Source: an uncultured Erythrobacter sp.
Lineage (GTDB): Bacteria > Pseudomonadota > Alphaproteobacteria > Sphingomonadales > Sphingomonadaceae
DNA: 64,000 nucleotides
Assembly (NCBI GenBank): GCA_947493165.1
Contig: CANLPY010000002.1
Span: 248,001-312,000, forward strand
Direction of reading: 5' to 3'
The position numbers were made by a program, and so were the translations under genes. Below are positions 18,059 to 33,000 of this stretch, in pieces (position 1 is the first letter of the stretch; every line of letters begins with the position of its first letter). The notes under the pieces are model-generated. The model had not been told where the DNA came from. It was given only the letters and a program-made list of their open reading frames with translations, and did not search any database.

Positions 18059-21000
18059 TTATGCCTGCGCGGAGGCCGCTGCGGCTTGCTCCAGTTGACC
18101 GTCCATCATGTCCAGCGATTGGGCTGGGTTGATCGAAAGGTCGAACGTCTGGTTAAGCAAGTCGGAGTCGAGTCCGGCAAATTCGAAGACTGGTTTATCA
18201 GCCAGTTCAGGTGTTTGCGACAAATTATCGATGATCTGATCGAGTTGTGAGGTAGCCGCGATATCCGCAAGGATAGCATGGACTGTCTCACCCGTCTCAA
18301 CTTCTGTGCCATCAATAGTTTCGGTTGCGACCGTATCCAGCAACAGCAGCGCTTCCATGCTTTGGGCAACGCTCGCACCATCAAAGCCGCCAGCAACCGG
18401 GCCAGAGGCAAATGCGTCTGTCTCTGCTGCTTGGGCAAGCAATGGCTCTGCATCCTGCAGTTCCACATCCGAAGCCAAGGTCAGACTGGAAGCGGTCCAA
18501 TCGCCATCGTCGGCAGCCACAAGGCTAACCGAAATCTGATCGCCACCCATCTCTGTCACACCAGGCAACAGATCAGATAGATCAAAGCCGGGCATTTGCG
18601 CAGGCTCAGGCAGCGCGCTGGAGGGCACGCCAACGCTGAATGTCGGCGCCGCCTCAAGCTCTACACTTTCAACCGGGACAAAGCTGGTCGCGTGATCAGC
18701 AACCGCAAAGGCAGCAAACCCAGCGGCGGCAGCAGCCGCTTGCTCAAGCGTGCGGTTTTGGCGATCAGTGGCAAACGCTGCGTCAGCAACTTCGCCGGTC
18801 TGACCATTGGTATAGGTGAAGGCTGACTTGCCGAAGATGGTGACATCACCGCCCGCAGCTTGGCTCTCTACCCCATCAGAAACGAGGTTAATCGAGGCAA
18901 TGCCCGCATCTTCAAGCGAGGTGAACTCGCCATCGTCATTCACGCCATCGAGGTCAGCATCCTGCCAGATGCCGAACTGCGAGTATGCCGCGTCAGATGC
19001 GTCCAGAACCCCGTCGCCATTGTCGTCAAATCGCGCGGCAACCGCTTCAAGGTCGGTCAATTGCGCATTGCCGAACACGAATTCAGACGCATCGCTGACC
19101 AATCCGTTGCCGTCGGCGTCATAGGCCAGGATCGCATCATCCGCTCCAGCCCAAGCCGTCGCCTCGAGCGTGCCGTCCCCATCGTAATCATAGGTGACGC
19201 CTGCGCTGATGCCGACAAATTCTGCGCCATCGCCATCGAGGTCGAGCACGACAGGGCGGACTGCACCGGCACTTACAAGTGCACCAAGGTCTGTGAGCAC
19301 GACACCTTCGATTTTGACCAACGAATCTTCTGTTTGGAGCGGTCCTGTTGGACGATCCTGATTGAACAGGAATGTATCCCCACCCACGACAAAGGCCACA
19401 ACCCGGTTCTCACCGATATCGGTTGAGGTTCCCTGAGATTGAAGGTAGTCAACGACTGCCGCGACATCACTCTCTGTCATCAATGTGACCGCACCAGAGA
19501 ACGTATTGCTGGTCGAGAAGGTGATGATCCCGTCGCTAATCGAGTGCGACTTAATAGTTTGGCCGCCAATGGTAAGGGTCGAGTCCACTCCATTGATGCC
19601 CGGTGTATTGAAGGCTGTAATTCGCGAACCATTGTCCGTGAAATTGATGTCATCAACCGATGCATCGTAGTCGACGATCGTATCGAACCCGGTGATCGTT
19701 CCATTGTCGCCTGATCCGCCGACAGTGGCGATTGAGTCGCCATCATTGATAGTGAACACATCAGCACCAGTACCGCCGAGCAGGATATCTGCCCCTTCGT
19801 TACCAACCAAGATGTCATTCGCGCCATCGCGGCCAATCAAAATGTCGTCCCCGCTAGTTCCATCAAGCTGAGACTGACCTGCTTGCTCACGGTTTACAGT
19901 GACAAATGCGTTGTTGGTATCGCCGCCATTGGTTGCTGCGTAGGTGAACCCACCGCTAGCATCACCAGTGTCCGTGAAAGTTACTGTACCGCCTGCTTGA
20001 GAAACGCTGCCATCACTCGCATTACCGACTGAAGCGATGGCCGTGCCTGCCTCGTCATTTGCGAGCAGGAATGCTTCATCAATCTCGACAGTCGAACCGG
20101 TGTTGGTGATGACCACATCGTTCAGGGCAAAGTTGTTGTTCTCCGCTACTGCAGCAATATCGATCCGTAGAACCGCTGTATCGATGTCATTATCGCCATC
20201 AATCACAGTGTATTGGAAGTTTTCAATTTCCGGCACTGTCGTTGCTGGCGGGGTGTACGTGTAGCTGCCATCTGCAAAATCGAACGTCAGCTCACCGCCA
20301 AATGCGGTTGTCGCTGTAAACAAAGTGCCAGCGATCGGCGTGCCAGCGCCCGGCGTGATCGTATTCAAACCATCAAAGGCATAATTGACGCCATCGACAG
20401 TGATCGCGATCACCGAAATGCCGTTCGTTGCGGCTGTATCATTGTCCAGAACACTGCCACCAATTTCAGGTGTCACGACTGAAATGAGTGTGTCGACCAA
20501 ATCGTCAAACTCATCGGCAAGGATCGGAGCACCTTCGCCATCAAGATCAACATCTTGCAGGCGAGCGGTGTTGATGCCTCCGCCCACGCCGATTGCGGTT
20601 ACATTGATGTCATTTGCATCAATGAATGCCTGCCAAGCTGCCGCTGCGGCATCCGACAATGAATTGCCGTTAGTGCCGGTTTCTTCATTCGGATTACCAT
20701 CGCTCAAGAAGAAGACCTGATTGTTGGCGGCGGCATCAGGAACAAAGTCAGCAATAACTTGTTCAACCGCATCAGTGAAGTTTGTCAGACCAGCAAAGGA
20801 TCGGGTACCGCCAAGTTCGTTATTCAAACCATCAAGCGCCGCTGCAAAGGAAGCGAAATCGCTGAATGTGCCTTCGGTTTGAGCCGTGGTCGAGAACGTA
20901 ACGAGTGTGATGTCGAGGTCACCCGTGGTGCTCTCAAACAATTCAAACGCTGCATCCTTGACCGCGTTCAATTGCAGATTCAGTTCGGCATTATCCACCG

Positions 21001-24000
21001 ATCCACTGAAGTCGAGAACGAACGCTGCATTGATATCCTCTGTTACAAGGATCGCGTCGTTTAGATCATCCTGCGCATCTGGCGCATCGTCGAACAGGGT
21101 GATGACGAAATCGTCCATCGCGCTGTCGCCGTCGCTGTCCGTTAGTTTGACCGATACAGGAATATCCACATCAACCGTCGTTTCCGTGACGCCGACATCG
21201 ATCAGGTTCAGTTTGACCGAGCCTTCTTCATTGTAAACGTCAACGTAAGACAGCAACGCTCCCGGAGGCGCGTTGATCGTAAGCAAGCTGGCATCGCCCG
21301 CAGCTGCATCCAAGGTGAACGTCTCAGAAGTTCCATCGGTGTACCGCGCGACGAAATGAACAACATCATTGTTGCCACCATTTGAACTGAAGTTCTTCAG
21401 ATCAAATGTTGCGAAGCTCGCATTGAGAACATTCGTGCCGCCCGGCGGTGTGAAGGTGCCAGCGCCATCATAATCATCCAAGGCACCGAAATCGAAGCGG
21501 ACGAATTGACCTTCGTCAAAGTTGTTGCTGCCCAAGCCAAAGCCCGCAGTTGAACCATTGACGCTTGGATCCTGATTGAGAGGCGGTGTGCCACCTGCAA
21601 GGAAGTTCGCGAGCTCTGCCGGCGTCAATTCGCCGCTGCTTGCGGTCGGATTCCAGCCAGTGACGAATGTGAGTTCACCCACGCCCGCTTGAGTTACAAG
21701 CACGCTGTCACTCGGACCCACGCCAAACGCTGTACCTGTGCCAAGCGTGACTTTGGTGGTTTCGCCATCAACAGGGACAAGCAGGTCGAATGTATATTCG
21801 CCTGACGCGCCAGCTGCTGGATCAACTGCCAGAGTGAACACTTCCAAATCGCCAGCACTCAAATCACCGCTGCCATCGCTATCAACGAAGCCGGTGAGCA
21901 CATTACCTGTCTGCGATGTGATGATCGGCGAACCGCCCACTGTGATCGCGCTGACATCAGCCATGATCATAGTTGCCGAACCCGGTCCGTCACCGCCTGG
22001 GGCGAAGTTCAGATCGCCTACCAGTGGCGCTTCGCCTGGATCGTTGAGCACTTGCTCATCATCAATCGGCGTTGTGATTTCTGGGCTGTCATCTTCCAGA
22101 TTGACCGTGATCGCATTGATCTGCGTCGTCGTGTCCGTTCCGTCATTGACGCTGACGTCGACGGTAAAGTTGGTCACATCTTCGCTGGTTGTATCAGCGT
22201 GATCGATCTGAGCAAGCTGCGTTACGGTGAACGCACCTGCGTCATCAATCACCACCGTCAGGACCGCACCTGCCGATGTGGTCGAACCGGTCAGCGTCTT
22301 GCCATCCGCGCTCAATGACCACGTGATCGTCTCGCCGCCAGAGCTGAGCGTTTCAGTTGGCGCAACCAGCGTGACCGTGAAGGCTGTGTCATCAACATCG
22401 CTAATCGCAATTGTGCCGTTCGCGACATTCGAATTGGTGGTGTCGGTTGGGTTGCCCGCAGTATCTGCGAGACCGCCTGCCAATCCTTCATCCGATGTTG
22501 CGACGACAGCAGTGCCAACAACCGGCGCATCATTGGTGCCAAAGATGCTGATCGTGAGTGTCGAGGCGTTCGACGCATCACCATCAGTTGCGGTGTAGTT
22601 GAACGTATCGGTCAGCGGCGTATCGCCCTCATTAAGGGCTTGAACAGCTGGATTGTTATCATCCAGATCATAGCTGTAACTGCCATCGGCATTCAGCGTA
22701 AGCGTACCGTATGTACCTGCGAATGTGCCTGTCGTGGAGACAGTCAGTGTATCGCCATCAACATCAGTATCTGCGACATCGGCAAACGTGCCGCTCGGGG
22801 CGCCGGTGTGCACAATGTCTTGCAGAACGTTGCCTGTGCTTGGAGCAGCCGCATCTTCGATTGCAAAGTTGGTATCCGCAATCGCCACCGGCGCATCATT
22901 GTCGCCGGTAATCGTGATCGTCAGAGTGGTGGTCGACTGATCGCCATCCGCATCCACAATTGTATAGGTGAATGTGTCGGTCTCGGTTTCACCATCGTCC
23001 AAACCTTGCACCAGAGCGGTGTTGAGATTGTAGGTGTAGGTGCCGTCGTCATTCAGCGTCAAAGTGCCGAACTCGCCAGCGGTCGCACCGTTCACCGCTC
23101 CCACTGCTCCGCCAAATCCAGTGACAGCCACAACCGGCGGAGTGCCCTCACCATCTGCGCCGAATTCATCAGGGGTGCCATCGGTCAGCACATTGCCACC
23201 AACCGAAACCGTGTCTTCCGTAAGAGTGTTTGTGTCTGCGTTTGCAGTAGGCACATCGTCAATCACGTCGATCGTGATCGTACCTGTAACTGTGTTACCA
23301 TTGGCGTCGGTCGCGGTGTAAGTGAAGCTCTCAACATCTTCGACGGTGTTGGTGCCATCGTTCGCGGTTGAACCGGCAACCGGGCTGGTCAGCGTGTAAA
23401 CAAACTCGCCCGTGTTTGGATCCAGCGAGATCACGCCATTATTGCCCGTGGCCGATCCGTTGATCGCGTAGGTAACGCCCGTGCCAGCCACGGTGACTTG
23501 ACCAGAGACGGTCTCATCCGTGCTGCCAGGATTGGAGCCAGTAACAGTGCCAGCGGCAAGATCATCACCATCCACCGCGGTATCGAGTGCGGCTTCGTTG
23601 ACGACAGCGGTTTCATCATCACCAACCAGCGACACATCTGAGATATTGATCGTCAAAGTGGTCGTGCTGGTGTCACCATCTTGATCGGTAATGGTGTAGG
23701 TGAATACGTCTACCGCGCCCGGAGGCGCGACCACATCAGGGAAGGATTCATAGGTGTAAGTGCCGTCTGCATTCAGATCGAGCCGGCCGAACTGGCCGTT
23801 GAAGAACGTGCCGACATTACCAGCTAGCGGACCTGCGACGTTACCAGCCGCGACGCCGATGACTTCCAGCCCCCTGTCCGCACCAGTAGTGTCATTCGTA
23901 GTGACATCGCCTTGTGTGAAGCCGCCCTCTGTGACGGTGTCTGTGTCAGCGGCGGCGGTCGGGCTGGTGTCAGTGATCAGCAGGTCGCTGCCAATATCGT

Positions 24001-27000
24001 GAGCAACACTATCGGTGTCGCCATCAGTATCGGTGATTGTCGCGACCAATTGGATCAGGTCATCGGAAAGGACATTCGCAGCGAAATTACCATCGCCACT
24101 GCTGTTGGCATGATTGATCGGCGCAAACGAAGTGAGCGTTACTATGCCTGTGGTGTCGTCGACCGACACGGTGAATGCAATCGCACCGGTCGGAGCCGGA
24201 TCACCGTTGAATGCGTAGCGACCAACAATCTCGCCATTTTCCAAAAACAAGAAGATTGGCCGGTTGTCTGTCGTGACGAGGCCAGAATCAACGCCATTGG
24301 CGGAGAGTTGAAGCGCATAGGAAATGTCGCCCGTACCATCTTCGCCGCCATCAAAGGCAAACACATTGCTGAAATTTTGCGACGCAGAATTCGGATTGAA
24401 TGAGGTGGTCGCCTCAGCAACCGTCAAGTCTACGTCCGTGCCGCTCAAAGTCACCGACGGGCCATCATCGAAGAAGGTCAGCGCCCCGCCGATTTCTAAC
24501 GTCGCGCTGTCAGTATCATTATCGCCGTCCGTGATGGTCACAGTGGCGTTGATCAAACCAGCCAGATCGAGAGTGTCATCATGCGCTGGCCCCGCCGGAC
24601 CATCCGTATTGTGCTCCAGCGCGACGATTTGCGTCAGAGTAACTGTGCCATCGGCATTGATAACGACATTGAAGGCATCTTGGACGCTCGTGCCGTCATT
24701 AAACTGACCGGTGATCGTAGTCGCATTGGTTTGCACCAGAGTGATCGGATAATCGCCGACAGCTGTCGCTAAACCGCTGTTAGAGTTAACGATTCCTAGG
24801 GTGAAGGCCGTGCCATTAGCGCCATCTTCACCAAAATCACTCATAAAGCTAAGGATCGAATCCGTGGACGTAGCGCTGTCCAGCCCGCCGGTCTCATCAA
24901 CACTGACAGAACTACCAAGCCCAACATTGCTGAGCGATGGACCATCATCAAGGAATGTGAGCGCACCGCCAATATCAGCCGTCGCGCTGGCGCTGTCGCC
25001 ATCGCTGTCGACGATTGTGCCGGTCAGCGTAATCAGATTGGCCGCGTTCAAAGTCGCCGGATCGTTATCGTCCACACTATCAGCGTGAACCACCGCGCGC
25101 TGCTGATCGAGAGTAACCTCACCCGCTGCATCAACAGAAACGGTGAAGACAATATCGCCGTCGCCATTGCGGCCCACAACATCGCCAGCTTCTAGCGTCA
25201 GAACAACCGCTTGACCGGTGGCTGTATCGACCAAGCCGGTTGCGCCAGCGTTAGTACCAAGCGCGTAAGTCACAGGCGTGCCTAGATTATCGGCGTTCGC
25301 ATCTAAATTGAACAGACCAGAGAAATCGGCCTTGGCATCAAGACCGAGGAAGCTCTCATCCACGGTCAACGTATCGGCAGCAGGCGCGCTCGCCGTGATA
25401 GTCGGCAGATCGTCAGACACCGAAATGGATGCCGTAGCAGACGCAGTGTCGCCATCGGTGTCGGTTGCAACAACGCTGACATCGCCAAGGTCGAACAGAT
25501 CATCTGCATTGGCGACTGGGTGGTCGTCAAAGTTATCGTTCAGCGTCGCAGTGACCGTTGCCACGTTGTTAGCAACTGAAAGGTCAAGTGTGACGACCAA
25601 GCGGCCACCGTCTGAAGCTGTAATCTCAGTATCGCTGACCCGCACCCAAGTAAGCGCAGGGTCAAGTCCGGTCACACCGCCAAATACGATGGATGCAATA
25701 TCATCAGAGCCTGGCGTGAACGTGATTGTGTCACTCGCATCATCGGCGTTGGCCGGTGTTGAACCATCGGCCAAGTTTGCATCATCAAGTGCCAGCGCAA
25801 TATCAGGACCCGCCACCGGGCCAGCGCCATCAGTGATGGTGATCGGCTGTTCAGCTGTATCAAAATCACCGTCGCTATCAGTCAGCGTGTAGGTGAAGGA
25901 TGCGTCAATCGCGCCGCTTGTTTGATCAAGGTTCGGATTCGGATCAAACGTCCAAGCCCCCGTCTGGTTAATCGTATAAGTGCCATTTGCGGTCACGACC
26001 GTGGCATCGCTGCCATCTTGCGGAACGATGGTCGTGATGCCGTCAATCGTAATGGCTGTAACGGTTGCGCCGTCCGCGCCCGGTGTATCCGGCGTGCCAT
26101 CGGTAACAACATTGCCGCCAATCGTGCCGGCAGCATCTTCAGCAACAGAAATAGCAGCTTGGTCTGTCGCGGTCGGAACATCATCGATGATGCTCACATC
26201 AATCGACCCACCGCCGATCAAATTGCCCGCGGTGTCGCGCACTTCGTAGGTGAACGCCTCTGCAGCGTTGACGACATTCGCGCCATTCTCATCAACGGTA
26301 TCGGTAAACGGCGTATCCAGCGTGTAGGTGTAAGCGCCGGTTTGAGTGTTCAGGACGATCGTGCCGAATGCGCCATCAATCTGCACTTCATTGGCGTTTG
26401 GCCCGGCAACCGATCCCGCAAGCGAGAATACCAGAGTGCCCGATGCGCCCATAACGCTGATCTGCCCATCCGTATCAGTTGCGCTGCCTGAACCAGCATC
26501 GCTGCCGGTTGGAAGGCCAGCTTCATTCACAAGAACATCATTGTCAGAAACCAGGCTTGGCTCATCGGAGATGTTGATTACCAGATTGGCGGTCACTTCA
26601 TCGCCGTCACCATCAGTGATGGTGTAAGTGAAGCTATCCAGCACATCGACATTGGTCGAGTTTGCATTGGATTCGTATGTATACGCGCCGGTTTGCGCGT
26701 TTACTGTGAGCGTGCCGAGCGCGGTGCTGAGCACCAAATTGCCAGCCGCATCCACAGTGGTTTGACTGGTCGAACCGTTTGAAATCGCGACAACCGCACC
26801 GTCCGGGCCAAACCCATCTGCGCCCGCAACATCACCGGTAAGAACGTTGCCCGCGGTCATTCCGCCTTCGTCAACTGCACCCAGATCATCGGCCGCGGTC
26901 GGAGCATCATCATCAAAGACGATACCGAGGTTCGTCAGCGCGGTGTCGCCATCGCTATCAGTGACTGTAAAGTCGATTGAAGCGAGCGCGTTGTTCTCAT

Positions 27001-30000
27001 TATCGCCAGCACCATGGATCACATTATCGAGCAGAGTGACGATATAAGCGCCGGTTGCAGCGTCTGTAATTTCAACCGTGAACAGATCCGTTCCATCGCG
27101 CGCGCCGCCCGTGACGGTTGCCGTCAAAACATTACCGACCACTGCGTAAGCAACGGTTTCTTGGCCGATAGCTGCTGTGGAACCATTAAGGCTCGCATCA
27201 AAGGTGACCGTGGCCGGCGTGTCATTGCCGACGCTAAAGTCGACTGTACCGGTAAAGGTCGCCTCGCTGAGGTCCGTCGGCGCATCGCCGAGGTTCGCGT
27301 CCAGATCACCCGTGGTTGAGGCAGCGTTTCCGCCTGCAAGACCATCGTCATCAACCGTTGCAACAGCTTCTCCGCCCAAAGGCTCAGAATCCGGCTGCAA
27401 GGTGACCGTAACGGTTGCAGTCGATGCGTCTCCATCACCATCGATAATGGTGTAGTCAAACGTATCGGTGGTGTTGCCGTTGGAGCCCGCGCCCGGCGCA
27501 GGGACATAGGTGAACACGCCGGTTGCAGGATCATAGCTAACCGTGCCCTGCGTACCTTGATCCGATACAAAGACCTTGGTCGGATCACTTGTGTCAACGC
27601 CGTCTGCACCAAATGCATCGTTCGCCAGCGCATCAATCGTGAACGACTGGTTTTCTGCGGTTTGTGCCGCCGTATCGGCAACCGCAATCGCCATATCATC
27701 ATCAATAGTGAGCACGAGCGATGAGGAATTGGTATCGCCGTCACCGTCAGTAACCGTGATATCGAAGGTCAACTGAATGTTGTCTTCAAAACCTGCCTCG
27801 GGCCCATCATTTGAACCATCGGCATCGCTTGCTGGATGATCGACCGGCTTGAAGTAGTTTACATCGACAGTGCCCGCAGTGACATCAAACACCAGCGTAA
27901 GCACCGGATCGCCAATGTCGGTTGTAAACCCGGTTAGCGTGTTGGTTGACGCATCCCAATCAAACTGAACAGCGTCTCCGCCTGATGTCAGCGCAATATC
28001 GCCAATGTTGGGCGAAGTTGAAGAAACCGCCGTGACGGACACGGTGATTTCATCGGCATTCGCCCCATCCGCGCCGAAATCGATTTGGAACGGAAAGTTT
28101 GTGCCAGCCACGTTGCCATTATCTCCGGGCGCACTATCGCCGTTTCCGCCAGCCAGATCATCTTCATCCTTAGTGATACCGATCAACGTCGTGCCAAAGG
28201 CCGGGCCATCATCTTCGAACGCGAATGAACCGCCAATATCAACGCTGGCGCTGTCTACATCGCCGTCGCCATCGGTAACGGTCGCAGTCAAGCTGATCAG
28301 ATCAGCGGCGAGCGTTTCGGCAGCGCTTCCGGTCTCAGCTGGATCGGTAGGATCATCATGCTGGATCGCGCGTGATTGCGTTTGCGTGATCTCTCCGGTC
28401 GCGGGATCAAGCGTGAGGGTGAAGGCAACAACGCCTGTGTCGCCTGCAAGATAACCTTCAATTGCATCGCCATTGACGCGCAGCAGAATATCATCGCCAG
28501 TGGCGGTGTCATTCAGGCCGGAATCCGTACCATCGCCGCCATTGATCGACAGCGCATAAGTGGTGTCATCGCTCGCCGCTGGGCCATCTGCACCGAATGT
28601 AGTGTCAAATAGATTTGCAAAGCTGGCGCTGGCCGTGTCGGTACCATTGTCACCCACATCTGTATCATCTGTGATGAGCAATGGCGCGCTAAGGCCAGAG
28701 GCTTCCACGTCTGGAACATCATCAATGATCTGAATGTCCAGGCTGGCGCTATCGCTAGAGCCGTCAGTATCGGTCGCAATAACCTCAAAGCTGTCAGTTA
28801 AGCTGTCTTCACCCGCCAAGTCATGACGCAGCGAATTGTCATCCAGCGTATAGCTGTATTCAACCGTAGCGCTGACAACGTCGCCATTGGCGTCGGTCAC
28901 TGGCGTCACGCCGGTGATCGTCAGAATGCCATATACGGGATCATCAATCGTAACCGGAAATACGACGCCAGCGCCAAAGACGGTGGCTCCGCCAACGGTA
29001 AGGCTTGCCAAACCATCTTGGCTTTCAATCGTGAAGCTGCCGGTCTTGGTAAGCGCGCTCGCATCAGGCGAGGAACCATCAGCAAGGTCATCTTCATCGA
29101 ATGACAGCTCTGGCACTGCAAGGTCTAGGCCGTTGACGACCACTGGGTCGTCAGCTCCATCGACACGGATTGTGAGCGTGGTGGTGGCGGTGTCTCCATC
29201 ACCATCGGTGATCGTGTAGGTGAAGACTTCGATCAGAGATTCCGTGCCGTCTAGTCCTTCGACAAGCGGATTCGTCTGGTCAAGCACATAGCTGTAGCTG
29301 CCATCATCATTGAGAGTTAGGTCGCCATATGCGCCTGTGATCGCCGTTCCGACACTGCCGGTTACGTCAGCTGTGGAAGAGCCAGTGGCCACACCCGTAA
29401 CGGTCGCGCCGTCCGCGCCGGGCGTATCCGCGCCATCATCGCCATTGGCTTCGGCGTCGGTCAGTACATTACCGGTCGCTTCGCCTTTGACGTCGTCAGC
29501 GACGAAATCGCTATCAGCAACAGCCGTTGGCACGTCATCAATAACTTGCACGTCGAGTGTGCTGTTCGCACTGGAACCATCGGTATCCGTGGCGACAACA
29601 TCAAAGCTGTCGGTCAAGGAATCCTGACCCGGATCTGAGTGATCAATCGTGTTCTCGCTCAGCACATATTCGTACGCCACATCAAGCGATACAGTATCGC
29701 CATTGGCGTCGAGCACTGGCGTGACAGAGGTGATGCTGACCGTGCCATAATCACCGGTAATGGCGACAGGATAAGTCACACCAGCACCAAAGATCGGAAC
29801 GCCGCCAATCGTCAGCGTTGCAAGGCCATCTTGACTATCAACGCTGAATGAACCCGATTGCGTCAACGCACCGGCATCAGGCGAGCTGCCGTCTGCCAGA
29901 TCATCTTCGTCAACAACCAGCTCTGGCTCTCCAACAACCAGATCGTTGATTACAACGGGATCGTCCGCGCCATTGATCGTGACCGTTACGGTCGTCGTCG

Positions 30001-33000
30001 ATGTATCGCCGTCACCATCTGTGATGGTGTAAGTAAATGTATCGGTTAGGGTTTCAGTCGCGTCGAGGCCTTGCACCAAAGCATTCTGATTATCGAGCTC
30101 GTAGGTGTAGCTGCCATCCGCACCAATGGTGATCGCGCCATATGCGCCGGTAACGCTGGCGTCGACATCACCGGCAACATCGGCGCCAGTATCGCCTGCG
30201 GCAACGCCGGTAACGCTCGCACCATCAGCGCCGGTCGTGTCAGCACCATCATCGCCGTTGGCTTCAGCATCGGTAAGCACATTGCCAGTGGCGGTTAGCT
30301 GACCGTCTTCAGTGACGCTGTCTGTATCAGCAACGGCAGTTGGCACATCATCGACAATCGCAATATCCAGCGTGCCGTCGGCTGTGTCACCGTCTTGGTC
30401 GGTAACAACAACATCGAAACTATCAGAGGTGGCATCGCCATCCGTGTTGGTCGTCAGTTCATAGGTGTAGCTGATCGCGCCATCTTCGATCGCGTCAATG
30501 GTGAGCGTTCCGAACGCGCCAGTAAAAGTCTGACCAACCGTGGTTACTTCGACGCCACCAATGGTGACGGTCGCCGGGCCGTCAGGCGCGGTAAAGGTGA
30601 ATACGCCGCTTGTCAGCTCGCTATCAGAGGCTGCATCGCTGCCTGCTGGCGGACCAGCAAGGCCATCTTCTTCGACCTGCGTTCCCGCATCGCCTTCAAC
30701 CGGCAAGGTCAAGACGACAGGTGCGTCAGCGATTGTGATGACCAGATCCGCCTGCGCGGTGTCGCCATCGCCGTCGGTGATTGTGTATGTGAAGGTATCT
30801 GTAACGCCGCCAGGAGTGCCCGGATCGCGAGTGTAGCTGTAAGTGCCATCAGCGTTCAACGTCAGGACGCCGTATTCACCCTGAATTGTGTCGCCGGGCG
30901 CGCCCGAACCGCCAAGGCCGGTGAAGCCCGTTACATCAGCGCCATCAGCGCCTTGCGTGTCATTGCCAAGGACATTTCCAGTCGCTGGGCCAAATTCGCC
31001 TGCGTCAAGCGAATTGGCATCATCTTCAGCCGCCGGAACATCATCAACGATATTGATGATGAGGTCTGTTGAAGCGGTATCGCCATCGCTGTCAGTTACA
31101 GTGAGCGTGAATGTGTCGCTATCCGGGTCGGCCAGCGTGTTGTCGGTCAGCTCGTAAGTGTAGCTGTAAACGCCATTGTTTTCGGTGACTGTAAGGACGC
31201 CCAAATCAGTCGTGACAGTGCCGCCTTCAGTTACATCGACGCCGTTGATGACAAGCGAGCCAATTGTATCATTGCCGGTCGCAATCGCGATCACACCGCT
31301 TGAGGTTTCGCTGTCGCTTGGCGCGTCAGAGCCAGCCGGTTCATCGCCGCGCGCATCAAGGCCCGCTTCCGCAACCGTATCTTCGCTCGCAGCGCCAAGC
31401 TCATTGATGCCGATTTCAGGCTCAGAATCTTCAAGCAATTCGATTGTGACGGTGGCGGTGGAGGTATCCCCATCGCTATCCGTAATCGTATAGTCAAACG
31501 TGACATTGCCCTCTTCACCGGGTGCAGGTGTGTAAATGAAAGTGCCGTCGCCATTGTTGACCAACGTGCCATCGCCGCTGAGCGTGTCATCAACTACGGT
31601 GATTGTATCAAGCGCGACGCCGTCTGCACCTGGAATGTCATTGGCGAAGACATCAACCGTGACCGGTGCGTCTTCTTCCGTCTGACTAGCAGTATCATCG
31701 ATAGCCGTCGGAACATCATCGACAACATTTATGGTCAGCGTGTCTTCGGCGCTGTCGCCATCAAGGTCAGTGACGACAATGTCGACATCAAACGTCGTAT
31801 CATCGCCGTCGGTGTTGTCATCAAGTGTGAAGTCGTAAGTGATCGAACCTTCGCCGGTGATCGGATCAAAGGTAACCTCGGTGATGATCAGCGTGCCGCC
31901 ATCAATCTCAATTTCTTGCGGCTCGTCGCCGATCACTACTGGCGTGCCGCCAATAGTGATTTCACCGATACCATCGGGCGATTCAAACGTAATGGCAGAA
32001 CCAGTGGATTCGCTAGGATCGCTGTTGTTGTTCGGGTCCGCATCAGCGCCTTCGCCGCTGCCGACAGGCTCATCACCGCGCGGCGGCAGGCCGCCTTCGG
32101 AAACCTCTGTGCCTTCACCCACTACCGGGACAAAGGTGATTGCCGCGGGCGAATCTCCGATGTCAATTGTTAGCGTGGCGGTAGAAGTCGAACCATCCTG
32201 ATCAACGATCGTGTAGGTGAATGTATCGCTGACGCCGCCTGGAGTGCCCGGATCGCGGGTATAGCTGTATGTTCCATCGGGATTGAGCGTTAGGACGCCA
32301 AATTCGCCCTGTAATGGCTGGCCTGGTTCGGCCGAGCCCCCATCATTGCTGAAGCCGGAAACCGCGCCGCTGGCGGCATAACCATCTGCGCCCGGTACGT
32401 CATTGATCAGAACATCGCCGCTTACAGGCTCAAAACTTCCCGCCGGAACCGTGTTGGTATCGTCAGCCGCAATTGGGCCATCGTCTTGAATGTTGATGGT
32501 GAGCGTCGCACTCGCTTCATCACCATCGGCATCAATCACTGTGACATTGAAAATGTCGGCATCGCCCGGATTGGTGGTGTTATCACCCAGCGTATATTCG
32601 AAGTCGATTTCGCCTGTCACAGGATCAAAGCTGATGATTGTCAGCGTGCCAAAAGGACTAGGGATCGTCTGGCCGGGACCAGTAATTTCGGTGCCGTTGA
32701 TTAGAATGTCTGATGGGCCATCGGGTGAATTGAAAACAATAGTGCCGCTGGTGGTTTCGGAATCGCTTGCTTCATCCGTTCCCGCAGGCTCACCTTCGCG
32801 CGGTGGCAGGCCATCTTCGCCAACATTTGCCGTGACATCCTGCGCGCCAGCTGGATTGTCCGGCGTTTGAATTTCAATTTCAGGCTCTTCATCGCCTAGC
32901 GTTGGAAATATCTCTTCCTCAATCTCTTCGGGGAAGCTGAAATCGGTGAAAGGAAGCAAGTCTCCAATTTCGTAAGCAGCTTGGATTTCGCCTTCATCAC

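Noticed and set aside
28730..30350. Regular repeats as a CRISPR array
   Set aside because: Repeat units are about 800 bp, in frame and protein-coding; no short repeat-spacer pattern was seen anywhere in the window.
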